Positions 1 to 10,950 of a stretch of DNA of 64,000 bases are shown here, in pieces; position 1 is the first letter of the stretch, and every line of letters begins with the position of its first letter. The stretch is from positions 3,507,501-3,571,500 of the forward strand of contig JBAMJR010000003.1 in NCBI GenBank assembly GCA_038501785.1. The letters are read 5' to 3'. The notes under the pieces were generated by a model that saw only the letters and a program-made list of their open reading frames with translations, was not told the DNA's origin and did no database searches. The translations under genes and the position numbers were made by a program. Source of the DNA: Myoxocephalus aenaeus (Eukaryota; Chordata; Actinopteri; Perciformes; Cottidae).

Positions 1-2880
1 ATCACTATCGCCTCAGTTTTCTTTCCGTTTTCTAGCGTCTTAAAGCGCGTTGTTTTGATTAGCGCAACCAAAAAAACTTTGGATTCACTTCCATCAACCT
101 CGTTCCCAGCGCTTGATCCAGCAAAAAGCTAGCATCAAGCTAGCAACTAGCTACTGGCGCATTTAGCAGCTGAAGTTGAATGAAACTCGCCGCCAAGGCT
201 ACTAGCTGCTACAAGTCTGCAGGATGTGTAAATAAGTTGTTTGCATGCTAACATGTTATCTATAACAGTTTACTCTGCCATATTCCGGCACTTTAACGAT
301 TACTCTCACTACTGTTGTTGTTTGAGTTTCAGCTTGTCATGAAGTGGATTTTTTTTTGCAGGAGGAATGTAAAAATAATTCATTACCTGCATGTCAGTTG
401 TCACTTACAGGATTGCTACATGTGGATTGTGTAGTGTGAAAATGTAAACGGACAGAAATGCAACATCTCTCAGTCGCAGCACGGCTTTGGAACAGCTTCA
501 GTCGGAGTCTGTGAATGAAACCCACAGGCACGGGTAATTTGGAGAGTCAGAGGCCGACAGAGAAATCCTACAGTTTATATAACCGGATTGAATGTGTCAG
601 AAAAGGGGGCGAGGAGGTTCCGCTGACATTCCTGATTACTATTTAGATGTTTCTAGAGATCGGCAGCCATTGCGACGGTGATGTGGAGCACAGGTGTCCA
701 TCATCGCCGGGGTATGCAGCTGCGTGCATCAAGGAGAGGGCGCACTCACTCACACACATGCATGTAGCTAGTCTTACTATCTATCGTGCAGTCACACACA
801 CGCACACACACACGATCTCCCGCACGAAAAACGCAGACAAGCCACGGAACACCTGACAGGTGCAGGCGTGGTCTGCTGCGAGACACGCTATCTTGACACG
901 CTAACTCATTCTTAAATCTGAGCTATGTGCCTGAGGCTCTGAGTGCTAAGCACCCTAGTTTACTTTCTGAAGCCTGTTCCTCTTTCAGTCCTTGTCTCTG
1001 GCACACCCTCTTCCGATTGTAGGCCGACTTCTGTCATTCTGGTCATAATGGAGCTGCTAAGAGGCCTGAGAATTGGAGCTAGTCCGATGATTAATGGACT
1101 TATTAGCTGCCACCAATCCCATGATCAGTATGTGTTAACCGTTGTCCTGCAGATTTCGTGATTTAAGAGACCACTGCATGAGGCTCAGTCAGAGACACTG
1201 ATCCCCCGGCATTACATCTGTGGTTAATCTGACATTTTATTTTCCAGAGGAAGCTGTTTACACACTGTAATCGGTTGTATTGTGTTTGAGAATTTGTTTC
1301 TGTGCAGGTCCCTCTGAGCCACACATGCAAGCTCAGTGGAGCTCAGTTTAGGCAACAAATCAATGGATAAAACCCAAGATCGTTATATGTTGAAACACAT
1401 ATAGCCATGTCTGCAAGAGCGCATATCCACATGTTCCCACAGTTAGCAAAAGCCTGATTTATTTACCATGTATATGACACACGCATGATCCGATTGTCCA
1501 CAGCGCTGCGTCTTGGCAGACGTTGTGCAGATACAATATCCCATCTGTCAAGAATGCATATCAAAGAGTTGCCAAATGCGTTTTTGCCTAGCTTCACAGG
1601 AGAGCTGCACATGATTGGTATTGTTATGGCGGACATGAATAGAAGAATCTGAGAGGGCGGATTAATGGCAACACTTTGTGTAAACTCCCCTGGCCTGAGG
1701 CACTTGGTCTATACACCTTGGCTTCCTCTGTCATTTACAAGCTGTTCGCATGCACGCAGCGGAGCCAAGAGTGTGAAAAACCGGATGAGCAAGTTCACAG
1801 CGCTCCTGTCTTTTAGGGAGAAGAAGAAGAAAAAAGCGTTGCCTCTGGTTGCAGAGTTGCCTCGCGTGAGGACAACAGCTTCATCTTTTTAGTCCTGCCG
1901 ACCTCCTGACCTGGCCTGTGGCAGCGGCAATTTTACGACTTGCTTTTCTTTCTTTTTTTCTCATGCCTACAAGCCGCGTAAACATATGTATATTGCGTGC
2001 CTCTGACTGACGATTTGGCGCATTTCACCATAAGAGCATCTCTGAACACAGAGGCTGTTTTTTTTTATGTTTGTGAAGTAATGCAGATATTAGCTACATC
2101 CAAAAAGTAGGAAAGATTGTTAAAGATAGCAATTATCTACCAGAAAAATGCATGAACTCTTGTCAGTGACCTTAAAGCTGCACTTTTCAAAATGTATATG
2201 TTAACAATGGCATAAGAAATGTCTGTTCAATGTGAAAGGTGCTCATTGTGAGAAAGACACAAATAATTTACCTCCTGACACCTCGTTTTTTTTTTTTTAC
2301 GGCCCAATACTATTTTACTGTTTGGTTCCTGCTGCACCGTTGTTTCCAGACGTAGCGGACAGTCGTTATGGGGTAAAAAGCTCTGAGGAATCCACTCTAC
2401 GTGAGGCTACCTGCTCAGTAGACAAACACAGCAATTAGCAGCCAGTCAGCCAGATATTTCCCTCAGGAGTCGGTGGAGACCAAAACAGAGCGATGAGGAA
2501 ATTGCTCTTATATTCATCAGTTGGCCAACAACATTAATACTAATGCTTCTCTGAATCTGCAGATGTGTAAATAGGCAACTGTTAGCATGCTCTGCAGACT
2601 GGCCAATCTATCATAGCGTAGCGTAGTAGCAAGTGTTAGCACGTCTATGCTACGCTAGTGACTGATGATATACTGGATGTATACACAAGCTGCTTTTGCT
2701 TCTTAATGATAGTAACAGTGAATAAAGCTGAAATAGTTGAATCACCCTGGATATATAATTCCAACGCATATTGTCGACCCTTCTGTCTGCTTCTCTCTGA
2801 AGTCATCTTTTTCTTCTTTCTTTCGTTCGAGTAGCAGTTTAGCAAAGGGTCAATTGTCCAATAAGTCAATAATGGAGTTT
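1..2880. other. Intergenic region, no gene recognised
   Basis: No open frame here has recognisable protein similarity. The first 250 bases contain clustered GCTAGC/AGCTAG words, as often seen in fish promoter and first-intron regions, but I see no supported exon. A short CA/CG-rich microsatellite lies near 793-813. Everything else is unique-looking AT-rich DNA with poly-T runs. Confidence 0.5.
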
Positions 2881-2890
2881 TTTTTTTTTT

Positions 2891-3383
2891 TATGCTGCAT
2901 TTACACCAAAAGAGTTGTGAATTATGAGTGAATAATGAGTAGATTACATGCAAAGTCAATGCACAGAAGGAAATAGTTGCGAAAAAGCAAATTTTCCGCC
3001 GGGCGGCGCGAATGGCGCATTGCAAAAAATGTGCATGACGCTGAGTTGCGATCCTCCGCCCGACATCACTGCCATCCTGCCGTTGCTGAATTCAACTGGC
3101 TGCTGGTCTGCCTGAAGTAGCGCTGGTCGGAGCTGTGTGCGCCCACGGATGATATTATGAACCCAGACACGATGGCGTTTCATGTTTCGACGTTTGTGGG
3201 ACTTCCACAACAAGTATAAAGCAGAACTAGTGGTTATTTCAATGGTGGATGGCGGAAATAGTAACTGTTTTCATGGAGTAAAGCCATGGAAAAGCCGCGC
3301 CCCCTTTCCGCCACGAATGACGCGAATTAACCACATAAACTCGAGCAAACTCAGGTGAAAAAGCGTTGCGAAAAAGCAGCATA
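2891..3383 (-). mobile_element. Degenerate PIF/Harbinger-like non-autonomous element
   Basis: The ends carry short inverted words (TATGCTGC at 2891 and GCAGCATA at 3376-3383). Subterminal words recur in both arms (GTTGCGAAAAAGCA near 2975 and 3366). The interior contains a minus-strand remnant resembling the N-terminal part of a Harbinger transposase (see 2956-3213). I could not find a clean 3-bp target duplication, partly because the left end abuts a poly-T run, so the boundaries are approximate. The same internal module occurs inside the hAT element at 41,323-42,081. Confidence 0.5.
2956..3213 (-). pseudogene. PIF/Harbinger transposase N-terminal fragment (relic)
   Basis: On the minus strand the stretch around 3110-3210 reads RNMKRHRVWVHNIIRGRTQ. 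It resembles the (R/K)xxWVHxI(I/L)xxR segment near the start of HARBI1-type transposases, just before the first part of the DDE nuclease. No catalytic motif follows and the frame diverges after the match, so this is a truncated relic with no expected activity. A better-preserved copy of the same block lies at 41,685-41,885 and continues into LGEFLRLLQELR, which strengthens the assignment. Similarity was judged by eye. Confidence 0.5.
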
Positions 3384-3458
3384 AGTTGGAAACTTTCAGA
3401 TATTTCAACTACAGCAACAATGTGTTGTGTTAGTTCAGTTATTTCACCTTTAGCATTA

Positions 3459-3815
3459 CCGTACTTTTCGGGTTATAAGCCGCTACTGCCTTCGGTCAGT
3501 GTCCCCGACAGCTCCCCGCTGTAGCCAGCTGGGGCTCCTGCTAGCGCTCCGTCACTTCCCCGCTAACTTCCGCTAGCTCCCCGAAAACCACCGAAGGTAG
3601 CGGGACCAGGCTCGACACCCGACTTGGGCAGAGGGGACGCGGGCAGTAGCAGCAGCAGCGCTAGCTAGCAGCAGCAGTGGCCGGTAGCAGCAGAAGCGCT
3701 ATCTAGCAGCGCTACTAGCAGCGCTATCTAGCAGCGCTAGCTAGCAGCGCTACTAGCTTGCTACAGCGGGGACACTGATCAGCCGTAGGAGCGGCTTATA
3801 ACCCGAAAAGTACGG
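3459..3815. mobile_element. MITE with long terminal inverted repeats and TA target duplication
   Basis: The left end (CCGTACTTTTCGGGTTATAA onward) and the right end are perfect inverted repeats for 26 bp. Similarity continues imperfectly for about 49 bp (both arms contain TCAGTGTCCCCG). TA dinucleotides flank it at 3457-3458 and 3816-3817. The 357-bp element has no coding capacity. Its right half is a run of GCTAGCAGC/GCGCTA words that could fold extensively. TA targets and long TIRs suggest mobilisation by a Tc1/mariner-type transposase, but the family is not certain. Confidence 0.8.
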
Positions 3816-3817
3816 TA

Positions 3818-6800
3818 GCTTCATCAACAGTCTAGTTTGTTACATGAACAAACCTTTTTGATGGGCTTACTTTTGGAGAATATATGGGATGGAGAGACTG
3901 GTACATAATCATAACGTCATTTACCTTTTCCACATTAGCACTTAGCACAAAGTATTTTCCCCTATTTGCTCTGTGTACTGTTAAGCAATTTCGCAACGTG
4001 TTGATGAGGATGATGAACACCGATTGTATCGAAATTTAATTTGTTCTCACAGCGGCAACTCTTTGCACAACATCTCCCAGTCAATCATCTCCCTGACAGC
4101 AACATAATGGCGGCATTCTACACATGCTAGTTTTATGATTTAAGAAAATAATAATATTGCTGCAATGACGTGTGTTCCTAGAGTCCTCACATTCTTCAAA
4201 ACAAATGCATGTTGTAACATATCCTGTCAGCAGTGTTTGGTTTTGCAATGGCAGTTAATCGGCTATGTTTGCTTCCCACTTAGACCTGTTGTGTAAAACT
4301 GAGGACTTGTTGATATTCTGGGGCTAAACCTAACTGTGACGGCATGCAATCAACCAATGGCACTCATGTGGGCAAAGGATCTGTTCAAGACACCTTGAGC
4401 GTTCCGGTTTTAACCCCTGCTGCATGCACGACCTCTTGTCCTGCTGATACTGGCGCAGAGAAACGGACATGCATACAGACGCACAAGGCACACGCACGGC
4501 ACCACAAACTGTTGTTTTAGGCCCCGGCAGACTTGTCTTTTCTGGCATCATTGGTTGGGGTTTCTATGATAGTGGAATTTCCAAGTAGCCTGCTTTGGAA
4601 AACAGGCTGATAATTAAATTAGAGCTTGGCAAACCACATGCTCCTGACACCAGTGGGATTATGAAATGACTCCCACCGCAACAAAGGTCTCGCTGAGACA
4701 GCAGCTGCCTGGAACTGGCTAGAATGGCACGGAGACTGGAATTCTAGTGCCTTTTTTTATCGTTGTTTATCCAGCAGCAGGAGCTCACAGATTTACACTG
4801 CCGAGCCGCAACACCGGGAGCTTGTGTTATTTTCTTTTGGTCATTTTCTCTTATTATGATTGGATTTCTCCCTTTTACACAAGCTGAATACTGCTCATTG
4901 AAGGGTATGGTCAAAGCCAATTTATGTTTTCAAAAGGTTCAATTTCTGGCTTAATTTCATGCGATATTTGGCGGAAGCCTTCAAATATTTGTCCCGGAAA
5001 ACAACATTGATGGTTAGGCTGAATGAAGTACATTTTGCTATTCGAGTGAGGGAGGTCACACGTGCGCGTTGGCAGCAGCATTATTCTGAAATCAGATTTT
5101 TAAAGTCTGTATTGATAGTGTTTTCACATCCTTTTAGAACATTCAGGTCCATTATTTATTTTTGCACATATTTGCCCTCGTGAGGTACAAACTGCAGATG
5201 TACTAATATGTACCACTTGTTAAGCGGTACTGCCCCAGCACATCATTTCTGACAGTGTAATATTATATCCAATTAGTGAATGTTTTTCTCATTTTTTACC
5301 TTGCAGGTTATTCAGTGAAAACCAACTTGCAGAGACTTGACAGCAGCTTGATCAAGGCAATCCTTTTGTGAATTCATTTTCAGCAAACCTACGTCAGTGA
5401 CACAATAATTAAATGAGTAGAAGAAATAATGGTAACCGTGTGATGTAGTTCATGCCAAAAATCATAAATGCCAACTGTAGTGGAGTCAAAAAAGAACGAC
5501 CTCGTAAAACAGATAAACATCTCTAACTACATCCTTTTTTTATGTCTCAAGAAATAAAGACAGAACGTTACTAGCACTCCAATCTGAAAGCAACTAGCAA
5601 CCTATCAAGATCCCAATCTGTATCCAGGAGCATGTCACTCTTAAATTGTGTTCAACTTTCTCTCCATATATGAAAGCATTGGAGAGTTCCCGTACTCTTA
5701 TTATTTCGCAATCTGTGGACTGGGAAGAAAACCAAATATGTCAGAGTCAACTCAGCTTCCCTCATGAGCGGCGAATAGAAATAGAGAACGGATTTGTGAA
5801 TTTCCATGAGATGGATGTTTGGATTTGGTTCAGCAGCAGTCTAAACACACAAGGCTTTGATAGGAATCTAAAAGGTGCAGGTTGAGCGTCTGCACCTGAT
5901 TTATTTGTTGGATGTTTTACCATGTAAAGCAAAACCAAAAATGAATGCGGACGCACAACGTGCACGGGCTGGTACATGTGCATGGGTGCTACTGTGCGTG
6001 CCCATCACCAGGTGCACGGACTGGAGGTGGGGAGGACGAGGCAGGAAACATTCCACTTATAAACATGTTTGACAGGCAGTTAAAGCGGTGTTTTGATCTA
6101 CAGTCTATCATAGGAATCAGGGACCATCAACAGGCCGTGGTGGCGTTTCATCGTGTCTCTTTGATGGATTCGCCCTGAGGGCACAGTGGCATTTCCGCAG
6201 CGCTTAGATGTATAAAACTCTTGACTTGTGAAACCAAATTGAGTGAATGAAAGGAAATCCGTGCTGCCAGTCTATTAGAGGTTAATGGTTTATGCTGCAG
6301 CCACACCAAAGAGGTTGTTTCTGACGTTTCTACTGGGGACTTTTCTTTCTTTCTTCTCACAGAGAGAGAGAGCATGCCCATCCAGTTGATAATAGTTAAG
6401 GTAACTACAGAGCAGTGCCTGCTGGGTCATGAAAGTTTGTTAATAAAACAAGAGCATGTTATTAAACCTGGCACTGCTCTCAGTGGTATTTATGTTTTGT
6501 ACTCAGCCCTCGGTTACTGTAATTTAGATTACATTTGCCATTGCGGGCATATTTATCTGTGAATCATGCACACTCATACCTGCGCTGGTGACGCATACAG
6601 CTTATTGAAGGGTAATAGTTATACGGATGTTGTTTTGGATGGAATATCATGTACCATAATGTGTAGAATGTGAATTTGGAAAATGTCTCCTCATTTCCAT
6701 TTATTTTCACCTTTTCACCAGACATTCTTGAGGAATCAGCCTTGAAAATAAAAAATAAAGATTATACAAATATTATGGTGAAGGGATGAGTGTTCCTCAG

Positions 6801-6820
6801 TTGTTCTGGGATCAGTATTT
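3818..6820. other. Intergenic region, no gene recognised
   Basis: The open frames here are short and have no recognisable domain, splice context or codon bias. A GA microsatellite of a few units lies at about 6361-6372. No RNA gene was recognised. Confidence 0.5.
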
Positions 6821-6859
6821 TTTGGACCTCAGTCGCATTGAAGGTCAGCCAAGTGACGT

Positions 6860-7015
6860 CAGGGAGACAACAATTCGGAAAAGTAAAGCCAATGCTTTGA
6901 GCCTTAAACTTATTTCTCTGGTTGCAGAAAAATAAGTCGGATTGTATAGAAGTTTATGAAAAAATGACTCTACTTCTCATTTGATTATATTACCTAAATA
7001 AACATTGCAAACATG
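6860..7015. repeat. Dispersed teleost repeat (GGTTGCA...AATGACTCTACTTCTC family)
   Basis: This block (CTCTGGTTGCAGAAAAATAA... then AAAATGACTCTACTTCTCAT) shares wording and order with 10,560-10,660 in this window (CTTCCGGTTGCAAAAATAAG... TAAATGACTAA). I recognise the motif string as a common interspersed repeat in fish genomes but cannot name the family. It ends about 130 bp before the hAT element. Confidence 0.55.
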
Positions 7016-7145
7016 AGTTTATGCTCTAAATTGGCGACGGCGATGGCCAACAAGCAAGATGACAAACAAAAATGCCGAACTCAAGTCTCTAAAACCGTAG
7101 TTCACAAACTAACAGGTACGTCCACTGCTTATGTACAATCTATAG

Positions 7146-7647
7146 CAGGGGTGTCAAACATACGGCCCGCGGGCCGGATTCGGCCCGCCAGGGGGTCCAG
7201 TCCGGCCCGCGGGATAATTGTAAAAATGTGAGAAAAAAAAAAAATGCAAAAAAAAATTGGAAAAAAAAAAAAAAACCTCAGTATGGATTCGAACCACTGA
7301 TCCTCTGATTGTAAGACGTGCATGGTAACCATTGAGCCACAGACACAATTGATCACAGTACTGACTTTACTAAAGATATTGCCTAACTGCAAGGGAGTCT
7401 GCAGAGGAGAGCCCAGGCAGGTAAACAGTGGGCTGATGTCTGAATTGTTGGTCTTTATGTTTCTAGTTTATTGAAGAAAGACCTTAAAACAGGGTTTATC
7501 ATCCAAAAACCTCCAACAATGATTTAAACAGAGAGTAATATTGTCATTATGTATGCGTTATTATGCTGTGATTTTACTGGTCCGGCCCACTTGAGGTCAA
7601 AATGGGCAGCATGCGGCCCCTTAACTAAAATGAGTTTGACACCCCTG
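7146..7647. mobile_element. hAT-type non-autonomous DNA transposon (502 bp)
   Basis: The element begins CAGGGGTGTCAAACA and ends TGTTTGACACCCCTG-like (GTTTGACACCCCTG), giving terminal inverted repeats typical of hAT elements. A perfect 8-bp target duplication, ATCTATAG, flanks it at 7138-7145 and 7648-7655. It has the CGGCCCGCGGGCCGG subterminal palindrome often seen in fish hAT copies and encodes no transposase. Its interior holds an A-rich tract and a tRNA-like segment on the minus strand (see 7276-7347). The perfect target duplication suggests a fairly young insertion. Confidence 0.93.
7276..7347 (-). other. tRNA-like module inside the hAT element (A-box and B-box present)
   Basis: Read on the minus strand, the segment contains TGGCTCAATGG, matching the Pol III A box, and GGTTCGAATCC, matching the B box, about 35 bp apart as in a tRNA. 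An anticodon-arm-like stretch lies between them. The acceptor and D stems do not pair well, so it is a tRNA pseudogene or tRNA-derived SINE head, not a functional tRNA. The anticodon cannot be assigned securely. Confidence 0.65.
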
Positions 7648-7655
7648 ATCTATAG

Positions 7656-10020
7656 TCTACAGCCATGCTAGCTTTGCATTTTGATCCTATCCCTGTTACC
7701 TGTATTCACCGCATCTTTGGTACTGTGGATATGTGTTCTAAATGTCATGGCCATACACCCAACAGGGTTTTTAATTATTATAGTCTGGACCAAAGCGATG
7801 GGCCAACAGACTGACATTGCCATCCCTGAAGCCAACACCATCCTCAGCTTCCACTGGACAGACTGTCACGTCCTGAGAAAGAGACTTTCTGGAAGGACAA
7901 TTATCACCTCATGATCCCAAACACAATAGACCAGCTTTTGCCTTCGACCATATAACGGAAGAGTGATGTGACTTTGCATATTTGAGTGTGCATATTTTGT
8001 AAATATGGAAAACACTTGCGTTTCCCCTGTGGTATGTACTGCATTATGCAGACATGCATTCCCTGTATGCTGGAAGTTAGAGCTATGTTTACATTCTTGG
8101 CGGGAATTCGGGCAAGGGTGTTAACGCTCCTATTTGAGATATTCATGGGGGGGGGGGGGGTATCAAGGTGCAACAGAGTTTCCTGTTTGGAGACATCATA
8201 GTGTGGTGTGGTTGGCATGGCAATCACTACCCTCAAATCTGAAACCATGGTATTCTCTTTTCATTAAAAGCAGCTCATTGGAGTTCCTTTTGAGCTACCC
8301 AATCTACAATGTTGGCTTCGCTCACTGAGGTCTGTCAAGGCTTAACTAAGGAATGCCAAAACTTGAAAACGTATGTCCAAAATATTCAGTTCTCTCCTTC
8401 ATGCCAGTCTTTTGGGCTGTCAGGACTATTTGCCTCTGATTTTCAAACTTGCTCTTTGTGAGTTTTGAGACGCTAAACTGTCCGACTCAAGTAAATGAGT
8501 GTTTTCCAAAACTGATTTGGCGAGAAACTGGCTTTGCAGGTGACAATTTTGCCATCTGATAATCAAAGAAGAACAAACATGGCTTGTTCAACCAAGTGCG
8601 TCATGGGTACTTGTGTAAAATGTGGTGCAGGATCTAGGTTCAGTCCCACTCGCATCGCCCCTGGCTCCACTGGACACAACTGGTGGTGTTTATTGGGTGG
8701 TAAGCCCATGGGATTGTGTTGCTGTTGCCACAGCCATTCCCCGCTGAGTGGCACGCATGCAAATGGTCAGCGACTGCCAAGTGAGTTCACCAATAACATT
8801 TTGAAAAGCAAGGAAACATTGATATAATAGTATACACTGTTCAAACTTTCCACGTCTAAAGAGAGGCAAATAGGTCACTCCAGTGCAGCAAGAATTCTGG
8901 TGCTGAAACTTGAATATAAATATTAGTTTTTTTGGGCTTCTTCTCAGCGTCTTGACTTCCTGTAAACGGTTCTCTGTGTGTTCAGTGTTCATACCAAGCC
9001 TGAAGTGAATCTTCTGCTTTTTTTTTCCTCCTGCAGTTCTGATTCAACAACATCCGGACGTCGGTGAGGACAGAATCTCCACACTGATGGGCTTTCCAAC
9101 ACAGCATACCGCGGGTTTCACGTAGTTTCCTCACACGGCTTGCTGTCCACCATTTGGTGGAAACGTAGATGCACAAAATGTCTCAACTATTGGTCACGCT
9201 TCAGCATCCATTTCACTGTGCAACATTCTTTTTGAAATATGACTTTGTGCATGGTGGGATGAGGGTTGTACCACATTAACTAGTACATACACATTGAATA
9301 CATCACTTCGTGAGGGCCAGAATACTTTCTTTGGAAGACACAGCATATTTGCAGATATAAACTCCTCTTAGGTATCATTGCAGTTGAGGAAAGGACTCAA
9401 TCAAACTGAGCTATGACAGTAAACAATTCCCATGCCAAGAGCTTCAAGAGTTCTCCTCTGCACTACAACTTGCAGGTCTGCCAGTGCCAAAGAAAACAGC
9501 GTGTCCTCAATAAAAAAAAAAACAATGAAAGAACTATTTGTCATGCAGGTGCTGTCATTCACAAAAAGTTTTTTTCATTCATCTGTTGCACGGGAGTGTC
9601 TCCAAGATTGTGCAGCCCGGAGCTTTAATGACTCTTAATTTGGAGGAAAAACAAACATCTGCGAAGTATTACATGCAGATTCTTCTGTTCAGAATGTGTA
9701 ATTTGTAATTATTACAGTCTCTTCCACCTCTCTTCTCAAAAATAAATATCTCCCCAACATGTAATGTGCAAGTCAGGGGCTTTTATGCTAATTGCTCGAA
9801 AGCATACATATGAGTCACTCTGTGGGAACTGGAATGCAGTGTGGCATACCTGCACATTAACCGACCTGCCTTTGTGCACGTACAAGAAATTGAGGCGTAT
9901 ACTTGGCAAGGACATTGTTGGTGCCACACCCGTGCATAAACATCTTAATTCACTTCCTTTACTGCCCTCTTTATGCACTCTGCACATAAATGGAATGTGA
10001 AATGTAAAAACATGTTTAGA
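7656..10020. other. Intergenic region, no gene recognised
   Basis: This stretch contains a poly-G run (about 8148-8160) and unique-looking sequence. Frames of 60-115 codons occur on both strands but show no domain, no splice logic and no neighbouring exon of the same kind. Confidence 0.5.
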
Positions 10021-10057
10021 TACCTGGTGTTGCGATCACAAATCGCAACACCAGGTA
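10021..10057. repeat. Perfect 16-bp hairpin (inverted repeat, 5-nt loop)
   Basis: TACCTGGTGTTGCGAT (10,021-10,036) and its exact reverse complement (10,042-10,057) flank the loop CACAA. It lies directly before a 37-bp tandem repeat. Confidence 0.9.
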
Positions 10058-10060
10058 GCT

Positions 10061-10163
10061 ATAGAGGTCTAAGCCCAGTTTAAATACCTACAGATCTACA
10101 GAGGTCTAAGCCTAGTTTAAATGTCTACAGATCTACAGAGGTCTAAGCCTAGTTGAAATACCG
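10061..10163. repeat. Short tandem repeat, about 37-bp unit, nearly 3 copies
   Basis: The phrase AGAGGTCTAAGCC(C/T)AGTT(T/G)AAAT recurs three times, with CTACAGATCTACAG joining the copies. Copies differ by a few substitutions. The AGATCT in each junction is a small palindrome. Confidence 0.85.
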
Positions 10164-10344
10164 CCCAGGCTTTTTGTACATTCTTTATGTTATTGTAGGG
10201 TGTAACCAAGATACAAACTTAATGGGATAATTCAAGTTTATTAGAACTTGGGTCTTATTTTCCTAGCTTTGGCCTATCTTTTGACAATGTGCTCACCACA
10301 GTAATTGCTAGGGGCAGGGAATACGGCAGAACCACAAATATCTT

Positions 10345-10520
10345 TTGAAGGCTCGACATTTTAGGGAAATCCACTTATTTGCTTTCTTTGGGATAGATCA
10401 AAAAGAACGAGACCACTTCATGCCTGTAATGCTAAACATGAAGTTCACACCAGCAGCTGGTTAGCTTAGCTTGACATGAGCATGAAGACTGGAAACAGTT
10501 AGCCTGGATTTAAGGGTGAC
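10345..10520. repeat. Dispersed teleost repeat (GGTTAGCTTAGC...AAAGACTGGAAACAG type)
   Basis: The ordered motifs TTTTAGGGAAATCCACTTATT, GCTTTCTTTGGGATAGAT, the CAGCAGCTGGTTAGCTTAGC stretch and GAAGACTGGAAACAG form a string I recognise as a common interspersed repeat in fish genomes. It has no coding capacity. The boundaries are approximate. Confidence 0.6.
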
Positions 10521-10529
10521 CATGTGGCA

Positions 10530-10665
10530 ATGTTGGGTCAGAAAAGTGAAGCTAATGTGGAAGTGCCTTAAGCCTGCATTCATTTTATTGGCCATCAGGG
10601 GGCGACTCTTCCGGTTGCAAAAATAAGTAATTGTATAAAAGTCTAAGAGTAAATGACTAATTTAA
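10530..10665. repeat. Second copy of the GGTTGCAAAAATAAG repeat
   Basis: GCCTTAAGCC..., CATCAGGGGGCGACTC, GGTTGCAAAAATAAGTAATT and TAAATGACTAA appear in the same order as in the copy at 6860-7015, but with more divergence. Confidence 0.5.
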
Positions 10666-10887
10666 TTTAATTAATTAATTAATCTTGCAATTTACGACGC
10701 CCGTACCATAAGTCACACATTGTTCCTATTATGACTAGTAAGTAGTAGTTATTTTAGCAACGCGTTGGATTATACGATTAAAATGAGTTACTTAGGCTAT
10801 TAGTGGGAAAGTAAAGATGTCAAAGAGAAAGCTATCATGACAAGGTAACGTATATAATATGTATATATGTACGATGAGAGCTATGTG

Positions 10888-10950
10888 AAACCGGAGTCAA
10901 ATTCCATGTGTTGCCACACACGGCCAATAAAGCTGATTCTGATTCTGATA
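10888..10950 (+). repeat. LINE-type 3' tail (GATTCTGATTCTGA end)
   Basis: The segment GGAGTCAAATTCCATGTG, then GGCCAATAAAGCTGATTCTG and a GATTCTG direct repeat, has the wording of the 3' ends of L2/CR1-like non-LTR retrotransposons in fish. No reverse transcriptase frame lies upstream, so this is a 5'-truncated copy. Confidence 0.6.

Noticed and set aside
7276..7347. Functional tRNA gene
   Set aside because: The A and B boxes are good, but the acceptor and D stems do not pair and the anticodon loop is irregular.
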